Assembly: GCA_022925895.1 (NCBI GenBank)
Contig: JAKSYS010000739.1
Coordinates: 1-29,076 of the forward strand
Direction: 5' to 3'
Source of the DNA: Fragilaria crotonensis
Taxonomy: Eukaryota > Bacillariophyta > Fragilariophyceae > Fragilariales > Fragilariaceae
Length of the DNA: 29,076 bases
Shown here piece after piece: positions 21,143-27,967 of the stretch. Numbering within the stretch: the first letter of the stretch is position 1; the number at the start of each line of letters is the position of its first letter. Below the pieces are notes generated by a model that saw nothing but the letters and a program-made list of their open reading frames with translations, had not been told where the DNA came from and did not search any database. The translations under genes and the position numbers were made by a program.

Positions 21143-21285
21143 AGCTCAGGAATAATACTGCAGTAGTTCAGGAGCAAAAAAAATTCTTCATAAAAATGAG
21201 GAAACAGCAAATGTCGGAATCCTGAACTAAATAAATAAACCAGAAAAAAACTTCAGGAATCCTGAACTAAATATGGGAATCCTGA
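21143..21285. repeat. Right subterminal repeats of the nested element
   Basis: At least five CCTGAACT-type motifs occur here in both orientations: AGCTCAGGAAT (21144), AGTTCAGGA (21165), AATCCTGAACT (21218), the near-palindrome TTCAGGAATCCTGAA (21252) and AATCCTGAAATTT (21278). They mirror the left-end cluster at 12302-12510 and support both ends belonging to one element. Confidence 0.7.
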
Positions 21286-21331
21286 AATTTTTCCAATAAA
21301 TATGATAAAAAATTCTTGTATCAACTATGGT

Positions 21332-21354
21332 ACTTAGTTTTGGCACCCTTAGAT
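21332..21354 (-). repeat. Right terminal inverted repeat of nested element
   Basis: It ends TTTTGGCACCCTTAGAT, the reverse complement of the left terminus, with one mismatch in 23 bp. GTGC follows directly (21355-21358), matching the four bases before the left terminus. Confidence 0.85.
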
Positions 21355-21801
21355 GTGCTGTACAAATATACGTAGTGAGTACGACGGTACTCACTACAAC
21401 AATAACGACAACACAACACAACACGGCGACCGGTACAACAGTACCTTTCGCACACAACTTCCTCTGCCCGTCGATAGTACGCGCACGTCTGAGTTTACCG
21501 TTACTGTACATAACGATAAACTAATAGACAGTGCCCACTATACGACACGCGATATTTATACTAGTCAGTCTCTCGCACATACGTGTAGCGATAGAACGAC
21601 AGATAGTACATGTATCGTTATCTGTAGCGGTAGACAGCACTGCGTAGCTGTACCGTTTATAGATGAACTGAGCAGTAGTCAGTGTCGTACTAGACACTTA
21701 CCTACTGGGGGGCGTACCCCGTAACGGTTACGTCCTGGTTCTTAACCCGAACCTTACGCCGACCTGCGCGTCGACAGGTTCCGTTAACCCGAACCATATC
21801 A
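21355..21801 (+). repeat. 3' LTR, right part
   Basis: After the inserted element the LTR resumes and follows the 5' LTR from about 7063 to its end (GAGTACGACGGTACTCAC, the TAACGATAAACTA block, TACTGGGGGGCGTACCCCGT, CGTCGACAGGTTCCGTTAAC) and terminates in ATATCA at 21801. Divergence from the 5' LTR is clearly greater here than in the left part. Confidence 0.85.
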
Positions 21802-21804
21802 AAC

Positions 21805-22066
21805 TGAGGGTACAGTACGGTAGTGGTACTACAGTACCTACCGGTAGCTAGTACAGGTCCCGGGAGTACAGTCCTCCAGAATACAGTATACGGTATTTTT
21901 GTGCGAAATGTGAAGGGCGCGAGCAAATAGGCGGAATCTTCGAGAAACAAGATGACCAACGAAGACCCCCAGACTCGATACACTTATATTCGACTCGGAC
22001 CATCGGCTGTTTCATACTCGTATTAGAGTTCAGCTTCAATACACTCCGCCGCCCTAGTTTGACAGA
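21805..22066. other. Upstream flank of the ERGIC3-like gene
   Basis: It starts with a GTAC-rich cluster (21810-21870: GGGTACAGTACGGTAGTGG, CTAGTACAGG), followed by unique sequence up to the start codon at 22067. No RNA gene was recognised. Confidence 0.4.
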
Positions 22067-23602
22067 ATGGCATCGTACGATACCAATGGGGGGAGCTACG
22101 CTTCGTACGGATCAGGGACAAGCTACAGCTATGGCTACGGTGCAGCAGGTGTGCTGAATTCTCCCACCAACGAAGGCCCGGTGTTGCGACGACGAGCTGT
22201 TGGAGGCATGTCACCAACGACTGCTGCCCCGATTCCTCCCGCGCCTAAATCCTCTTCCATTGTGAAAAATTTGGATTTCATGTTCCCCCAAAGTCGACCA
22301 AGAGTTTCGCGTTCAGACGGAAAAGGGTGGCTTGACCACGATTATTGCAGTGTTCGTCATTTGTTTGCTGTCCCTAGCTGAGCTTGCCTCCCATATTTCC
22401 AAGAATTCGTCAACCATTGAACATATCGCTGTCAATACTGAGTTGAACAAGAGAATGCGAATCAACATGAACATTACATTCCCTGCGCTAGCATGTGAGG
22501 ATTTGCACGTTGACGCGATGGATGTTGCTGGAGATTCGCAATTGGATGTCGAAGACACGCTTGTCAAGAAGCAGCTCCGATTGGATGGGTCCATGCGCTC
22601 CATGGATGAAATAGCGGTGGAAATGAATGGTCATCGGCAAGAACAAGAGAAAAAGCAACGTATCCTCAAGAAAGCACTGCCGGAGGGATATTGTGGTCCA
22701 TGCTTTGGCGCCCAAAAACCGATGATCAGTGCTGTCAAACGTGCGATGAACTGCTGGCAGCTTACAAGGAAAAGAGATGGAAGTCTGATCTCCTGCATAC
22801 ACGGCGGAGCAGTGCATTCGTGAAGGTCGATCACAAGGAACCCAAGAAAATGCGCAAAGGTCAGGGATGTAATTTGAGTGGATACATGACGGTTAACAGA
22901 GTCGCCGGAAACTTTCACATAGCCATGGGTGAAGGAGTCGAACGTGACGGGCGTCATATTCATACCTTTTTACCCGAAGATTCTCCCAACTTCAACTGCA
23001 GTCATATTATCCATCAAATGAGCTTTGGACCCGGTGAAGAGGATAGGTCGCCCCTCAACGGTGTTGTACAGATCGTTGGGCCTGAGCACGGCACTACCGG
23101 CCTCTTTCAGTACTTCATTAAGATCGTTCCGACAACCTACAAGGGACGCAGTCTGATGCCGAAGAATTTTGATGCGAATTTGCCATCAATCTACGATGAA
23201 TTGGAGAAAAACACTGACAAGCAACATGTTCTTGAAACCAACAGGTATTTCTTTACTGAACGATTTCGGCCTCTCATGAAAGAATATATCAAGGACGACA
23301 GCATCACCGAGACCCCAGGCGGCGAGGATAAAGCAACTGTTGACGCTGGTCATAAAGGTGGGCATTCCAATAAAGATCACCACCATGTTCAAAACTCTGT
23401 GCTTCCAGGCATCTTTTTCATTTACGAAATATCGCCGTTCGCTGTGGAGATCTCGCAAAACAGCGTCCCGCTCACTCACTTGTTGATCCGCTTGATTGCC
23501 ATTATCGGGGGTGTTTTCACATGTGCAAGTTGGTTGGACGCCGCGCTGTGTGCAGGTGATTCGAGCAAGCGAAAGACTGGCATAAGAGTATACTCTGAGT
23601 AG
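22067..23602 (+). CDS. ERGIC3: ERGIC3/Erv46-type COPII cargo receptor, two frame breaks
   Basis: Members of this family cycle between ER and Golgi in COPII/COPI vesicles as cargo receptors, usually paired with Erv41. About 511 codons would be present in a continuous frame, slightly longer than typical family members because of a Gly/Ser/Tyr-rich N-terminus. Landmarks in order are the N-terminal LDFMFP motif (22270s), the first membrane segment TTIIAVFVICLLSLAEL, the luminal cysteine motifs YCGPCFGA and CCQTC, GCNLSGYMTVNRVAGNFHI, the SHIIHQMSFG region, FIKIVPTTY, and the C-terminal SPFAVEISQ block followed by the second membrane segment LLIRLIAIIGGVFTCASWL. The frame shifts at C5 (22285-22289, one base too many) and back at A5 (22714-22718, one too few). 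The net change is zero and similarity is kept throughout, so sequence error is likely, though a pseudogene cannot be excluded. Confidence 0.92.
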
Positions 23603-23756
23603 TGACGCCACAACTTGTGTGAATAATTACTCCTTTCTCATGGAATCGTCCGAAGTTGTGCTATCGAAACCATTAGATGGAGTAATGGCATATCAGAAAT
23701 CGCAATGCTAGCATTTAGAAGGGTTCCAAGTCGTTACATTCAAATTAGTTGATGTC

Positions 23757-24110
23757 CTACTTGGCCATTGGATGCCCAGAAATGTATTCAACAGCGTCGC
23801 TCACACTGGCCATCTTATCTGCCTCAGCATCAGGAATCTCAACCGCAAATTCGTCCTCAATCGCCATGACAACCTCAACCGCATCCAACGAATCGAGACC
23901 CAAATCCTCGCTAAACCTGGACTCTGCGGTGACCTTGGCAGCATCCACCTTATCAAAGTTCTTCACTACTGCTATGACGCGGTCGGTGACTTCCAGAGGA
24001 TCCAAGAAAGTTGACCCAGCAAAGAATCTGACGGTAGTGGGAGCCATAAAACTAGTTGTGGTCGCCCGGACAGCGACACGAGAGGCAACGATGCGAGCAG
24101 CAGAGAACAT
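23757..24110 (-). CDS. NDUFAB1: Mitochondrial acyl carrier protein
   Basis: A 117-residue protein. Residues 1-31 are an Arg/Ala/Thr-rich presequence without acidic residues, ending VRFFAG, typical of a mitochondrial targeting peptide. Residues 39-112 form an acyl carrier domain (VTDRVIAVVKNF; SEDLGLDSLDAVEVVMAIEDEF). Ser74 in D-S-L carries the 4'-phosphopantetheine on which acyl chains are built in mitochondrial type II fatty-acid and lipoate synthesis; in many eukaryotes the protein is also a subunit of respiratory complex I. The gene is intact and convergent with the ERGIC3-like gene, 154 bp away. A plastid ACP is less likely because there is no signal peptide with an ASAFAP motif. Confidence 0.95.
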   Translation of the reverse strand: MFSAARIVASRVAVRATTTSFMAPTTVRFFAGSTFLDPLEVTDRVIAVVKNFDKVDAAKVTAESRFSEDLGLDSLDAVEVVMAIEDEFAVEIPDAEADKMASVSDAVEYISGHPMAK

Positions 24111-24874
24111 TGTGATCTTAGGGGAACAACAGAGCAGAAGGACGTTAGTTCAAAAAGTGAGGGAAAATCATTGTAGCGACGGGCAGACGGGGATTCACAA
24201 GCTGAAATAAAGTTTGGATTTTGATCATGATGCGGGCTCTTTCCAAAAGCTTTCACTCCATCATCAATAATCTAGGCAGAACGTCTATCCAAGTGCTGGA
24301 CGGAGGCGTCAACAAGGAAAGGCATTGCCATCGTACCTTTCAAATGGTGTTGTAAGATGAGCGAACGATGAGTGGAGTCTGTTACGTGTGCACATCGGGC
24401 TACGGAGTGCCACCGTGGCAGTAGTACCCTTTCCTGGTACAAGTACTAGAGTACTTGTACCACGGCTTATAGATGATAGCATGATACGGCCTCTTCCAAC
24501 CCCTCCAACGAAGACTTCGGAATGACATTGTGTCTGCCTGTCGCCCACGAAAATTTTATTCTGAGCGCCGTAAACAGTATTCGGAGTACAAGTACTTGTA
24601 CTTTGGTACTCCTACCGCTCTACCCTACTGGAGTACTTCGGTACTCGTAAAAAGACTGAACAGTACAGTAGGACTGGAGAAAACAAAATCAGTGGCCTCA
24701 CATAGAAGCCACTCTCCACTATGAAGACGTGAGAGTAAACTTTCTTCAATGGTCCGCGAATCTGCAAGATCAACAAACCAGGGATCGGTCTAGAACGAAT
24801 ACTGCTTATTTCGGTAATGTCTATGAAGTCTACTCACTTAATCAAAAGCACCCGGTTCAGAGAAATCTGCGCCG
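24111..24874. other. Intergenic region with GTAC-rich clusters
   Basis: No gene is visible. The first part is the 5' flank of the ACP gene. Positions 24425-24665 hold a 28-nt near-palindrome and a second cluster (GGAGTACAAGTACTTGTAC at about 24582, GGAGTACTTCGGTACTC at about 24631). Confidence 0.45.
24435..24462. repeat. 28-nt GTAC palindrome
   Basis: The arms TGGTACAAGTACT and AGTACTTGTACCA are exact reverse complements around the 2-nt centre AG. It lies between the ACP gene and the DUF760 gene in a GTAC-rich stretch. It could form a cruciform or be a paired factor-binding site; the role is unknown. Confidence 0.75.
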
Positions 24875-26131
24875 TCATTCGACGCCGGTGATGAGAAGCT
24901 TCCGAAGAGAGTTTTTCATTTCCTCGCGTACCTCCAACTCACGCAGATTGTAACCCACCACCAATTGCCACATGCAAAGTTGTGCCATGGCTTCGCCACT
25001 TTGCTCTGTGATGGTATCAGCTGCGATTTCGCCCTCTCCAATCCCAGCCATGACGACGTTGACCAGACCCTTCATGGCAAGCAGGACGTCTTGACTAACA
25101 GTGCCAGTGAGCTCGCGGAGCTGCTGCTCTGGAAGGGTGCGAATGAACAAGAGGAGATCCTTACGGATAGCTTCCTCTTTTCTTTTCGTCGCAGTGTCAG
25201 CTCGTCCCAGCTGCGAAACCTCAGTTCTTAGTTCAGACATATAAGCAGCGGCATCAACTTCGAGCTCAATCGCTGCATCATTCGTCTCGTCAGTATCACC
25301 TTCCTGACCGTCTACGCCGTAGCGAATCTTGAGCTTCCTCTGATCTTTCCTTTCAAAGGATCGACGACGTCGTCATCCTCGTCGTCGTGCTCGTCCACAC
25401 CAGGGAGCGTTAGTTGACTTCCTGGGCCCACAGCAGGTGTATCCGATAGCGTCCCGAGACTTTGTGAAAGACTGAGGCGATACTCGGCATTCTTGAACAA
25501 GTACCCGGTCATTTGTAACTGAAACATGAGAGATGCCAGGCGTTGTCCAGTTGTAATCGTGGTGGTGTCAAAAGCCATTTTAGGCAAGCTACCAATGAGA
25601 CCCAGGATAGTGGACCGGACAGCGTTTTGAACACGAGGTGATGATGTTTTTGTAAACTTTGAAATGAGCTCAGATGGTGACAGGGTTGAAACTACCTTCA
25701 TGTACGGATTTGTGCGAAGCAGCTCCTCGCTTGGCGGCTCGAAGAAGTCTTGACCTTGCTTCAAGACAGAGCTCGTCGAAAGAGCAAGCTCGCCTTGATT
25801 TTGAGTCTTCTCTTCAATTTTGGCAGTGGCGTCGCTGATGGGTGCCGAATCGTCAGGAGTGCTCGTATATGCAGTATTCTCAAAGGAAATGGGCAACGCT
25901 TCGTCACTCATGTATTCTCGGCATTTTGCAAGTTTTCTGATTCCTGTTTGCCAAACCCATCGAGAAAGTCCCCGACTGGACCTTGCCTATTGTTTCCGCC
26001 ATTTGGGGTGGTCCACCATTGCCTGTGGACGATTGGAGCAATGAACATGGGCGATGGAATGTGGGTATTGGTTGAAACGAGAAAGTCTGACGAGCGATAA
26101 GGAGGACCAGAAAAGTTTGCATTATAAACAT
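24875..26131 (-). CDS. Plastid DUF760 protein, frame broken in three places
   Basis: A protein with two DUF760 repeats, the domain of plant plastid proteins such as UV-B-induced protein At3g17800; the biochemical role is unknown. The N-terminus (from 26131) is a signal peptide, MFIMQTFLVLLIARQTFS, followed by FQPIP, an ASAFAP-like plastid motif. Repeat 1 (frame starting 25911, about residues 66-150) reads LRTNPYMKVVSTLSPSELI and MTGYLFKNAEYRLSL. Repeat 2 (frame starting 25240, about residues 27-113) reads LPEQQLRELTGTVSQDVL and MWQLVVGYNLRELEVREE. The frames are joined by apparent one-base losses at C4 (complement of 26005-26008), near 25913-25921, and at T3 (complement of 25356-25358). The linker between the repeats stays open in the frame of repeat 2 from 25355 (RKLKIRYGVDG). 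Sequence error or a decayed copy are both possible; the ATG at 25911 alone would lack the targeting signal. Confidence 0.82.
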
Positions 26132-26323
26132 TCAGGATGAAGCAACGATGAGCAAATCGATGGGAATGTATATGTACATGCAGGAGTAACGAATCACAAC
26201 AAACGTTATGTAGTGACACAAGTCTTCGATCGATGTCCCGCTGAGGTAAGTGGGAACCAGAAAAATGAGTGTTCTGTGTTCTGACTTCCTCGTGGCACTC
26301 CGGTGTCCCGGTTGGAAGTCTCA
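26132..26323. other. 5' flank of the DUF760 gene
   Basis: Unique sequence with no recognised gene, ending at the heptamer array. Confidence 0.3.
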
Positions 26324-26419
26324 CATGGCGTATGGCGTATGGCGTATGGCGTATGCCGTATGCCGTATGCCGTATGCCGTATGGCGTATGCCGTATGCCG
26401 TATGCCGTATGCCATATGC
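26324..26419. repeat. Heptanucleotide minisatellite, CGTATGG/CGTATGC
   Basis: About 13 head-to-tail 7-bp units occur in the order GG, GG, GC x4, GG, GC x4, with CATATG variants at both edges. The change of the last base (G or C) defines two sub-units whose order GGCCCCGCCCC suggests a higher-order duplication. A 7-bp period is not a multiple of three, so the open frames across it (MAYGVWRMAYAV type) are trivial. Confidence 0.9.
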
Positions 26420-26906
26420 AGATATGGTTGTAGGGTACAAAATCACGTTCTACTGCTACCTAGGTACCGTACCGGTAGTGCGGAACCACGAGCTAGATGG
26501 ATACGGAACACCCATTCACCCACGCGGACAATTTCAGAGAAGGACTGAAAGCGAGAACTCTCAGTTGACTCATTTTCATGTTTATACATATTTGCCGCTA
26601 AGTCCAATCAAATAATAAACAAACTTGAATACCGACAAATGCTTCTGTCCCACCTAATTCCATTCATTTATATGAATCGACACTATGCTACGAAGAAACT
26701 GAATATGTTACCGTTGCCCTTTGTATGCCGCAATTGTTGTGAACACATAGGGACAGTTTCAGTAGCATTAACCGCATGATCTATTTTTGGCGTGAAGTCT
26801 CCACTCAGTCTTGTAGCATTGCCATATTTACTTCGCAGCACCGATTGTGAATTCGCCACTCATTAGTCGACGGGTCTGAAGTCGAAGCCTTCCCGTCTAG
26901 ACAACG
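26420..26906. other. Intergenic region
   Basis: No gene is seen. A short GTAC cluster (CCTAGGTACCGTACCGGTAG, 26459-26478) lies just after the minisatellite. The remainder is the AT-rich 5' flank of the next gene. Confidence 0.4.
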
Positions 26907-27524
26907 ATGGCAATGATGAATGATGTAAATAAATTCCGTCCAGACGAATTGCAAGTAGATGCATTGGCGGGTCGCACGAGTGTTCGAGGCGGTGGTCGAC
27001 GACTGGAAGATGTGAGTTACTGGCGAAAACGAGCTGGTTGGTATGATGACGACACGTACACACCCAGCTCGTCTGGCACTAACTCTGGAGGCGGCGGTGG
27101 CGGCAGCAACTCCGGCGGTATGTTTGGCAGCCGCAGTGATGGAGGAAGCCAGGCCTTGAGCATATTTCTCAAGGTTACGGCCGTTATTGTAGCCGTTGCG
27201 ATCTGTGTTTTGATTTTCAAGGCGACTCAGCGTAGATCATCCTCAACCACGAGTGAGAGCAAAGACCGATCCAGTTCTACTCGTCGGGAACGCTCAGATG
27301 ATCGCAGCAGGCGATCACGAAGCAAGTCCGTAGGCACCAGCGGACGAACTCGATCCAGATCTACCAAGAGAAGCGGCGACAACTACAATTTGATGGAGGA
27401 CGACACTAGTCGAAAGTCGAGCAAGTCGTCCCGATCTCGCAGTCGCCGCCGGAGTCGGAGCCGCACAAGTTCCAGATCGAAGAAGGGCGACGGAGAGAAA
27501 GAGATCCATGAGATTCTGGTTTAG
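26907..27524 (+). CDS. Single-pass membrane protein with RS-rich tail, unknown function
   Basis: A 205-residue protein that I do not recognise. It begins with a short soluble part (YWRKRAGWYDDD at residues 39-50), then a Gly/Ser linker (residues 54-82, six Gly in a row) and one membrane helix (about 84-105, LSIFLKVTAVIVAVAICVLIF). The last 95 residues are basic and full of Arg-Ser dipeptides (RRSRSK, RTRSRSTKR, SRSRSRRRSRSRTSSRSKK), resembling SR-protein domains that are phosphorylated by SRPK/CLK kinases. There is no N-terminal signal peptide, so the helix would act as a signal anchor or tail-proximal anchor. Basic residues flank the helix on its C-terminal side, which favours a cytosolic tail by the positive-inside rule. 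An RS domain on a membrane protein is unusual; inner nuclear membrane proteins such as lamin B receptor have one. The frame is intact. Confidence 0.65.
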   Translation: MAMMNDVNKFRPDELQVDALAGRTSVRGGGRRLEDVSYWRKRAGWYDDDTYTPSSSGTNSGGGGGGSNSGGMFGSRSDGGSQALSIFLKVTAVIVAVAICVLIFKATQRRSSSTTSESKDRSSSTRRERSDDRSRRSRSKSVGTSGRTRSRSTKRSGDNYNLMEDDTSRKSSKSSRSRSRRRSRSRTSSRSKKGDGEKEIHEILV

Positions 27525-27605
27525 TTGTGGCTCCGGGTCGTCACAATCAAAGGCCGTACTGCATTGGGCCTGCAAAAGAATATCTCTGTCAAGCAGATGT
27601 TATGT

Positions 27606-27900
27606 AAGATGTAATAAAGCATTATTTCTATGACGCCATTCCCCCGGTACTGTAGGTCGAGCCATACCTCTTCATTCGCCAACCATGTCTTGGTCAGCTT
27701 TATTTATCCCGTGATGTCTGAACGTTATCGAGAGCCTTGGCTAACGCAGAGTACACATAAACACCGCGGTAGTTGCAAGCTGTAACAAAGCACTATTTCT
27801 AAGGCAACGTTCCCCAATAAAAACTGAGTCATACTAGAGTGCATTCGCCAAAGAGACGTCTAGGTCAGCTTTGAATTCTCCCATGACGTTTAAGAAAGAC
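27606..27900. repeat. Diverged 115-bp direct duplication
   Basis: Segments 27608-27724 and about 27780-27898 align at an offset of about 172 bp: TGTAATAAAGCATTATTTCTA against TGTAACAAAGCACTATTTCTA, CATTCGCCAA in both, and GGTCAGCTTT followed by CCCRTGAYGT. It lies between the RS-tail gene and SerC, in the 3' flanks of both. It may be a duplicated 3' UTR or a degraded short transposon. The rest of 27525-27967 shows no gene. Confidence 0.6.
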
Positions 27901-27967
27901 GTTGTTCTGAGTCTTAATGCGGATGCAAACACAATGAGACGCATTACCGGAATGGCCATTCTATTTC

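Larger units (their letters stand above)
12148..21354 (-). mobile_element. Nested 9.2 kb TIR element of unknown superfamily
   Basis: A DNA-transposon-like insertion that splits the 3' LTR. Its ends are inverted repeats (22 of 23 bp identical), flanked by GTGC on both sides. An alternative reading puts the ends one base further out, with a 2-bp TG duplication. Just inside both ends lie multiple copies of a CCTGAACT-type motif. The minus strand carries two gene regions (15080-19171 and 12705-14106) and the plus strand one small ORF between them. No DDE/D, tyrosine recombinase, Rep-helicase or RT motif is recognised. The right 2 kb is repeat-rich and non-coding. A 4-bp duplication occurs in several cut-and-paste superfamilies (for example Chapaev and Sola), but nothing in the proteins supports a specific assignment. 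Confidence 0.75.
6605..21801 (+). mobile_element. Gag-only LTR retrotransposon, its 3' LTR split by a nested element
   Basis: The element has a 5' LTR (6605-7502, 898 bp), an internal region of about 4.2 kb (7503-11688) and a 3' LTR of about 900 bp once the inserted 12148-21354 is removed (459 + 443 bp after discounting the duplicated GTGC). Both LTRs start TGAYAG and end TATCA, a TG...CA terminus. The internal region starts TGG directly after the LTR, as expected for a primer-binding site, and ends with the purine tract AAGAGGGG next to the 3' LTR. The only coding content is a Gag-like frame with a CCHC knuckle. No protease, reverse transcriptase, RNase H or integrase motif is visible and there is no room for them, so it would need enzymes in trans. 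No 5-bp target duplication is seen (ATTTC on the left, AACTG on the right). Confidence 0.85.

Noticed and set aside
23186..23611. 141-codon minus-strand ORF
   Set aside because: Antisense shadow of the conserved C-terminal part of the ERGIC3-like gene.
26250..26615. ORF with a seven-residue repeat (MAYGVWR type)
   Set aside because: Produced by translating the 7-bp minisatellite through all three frames.
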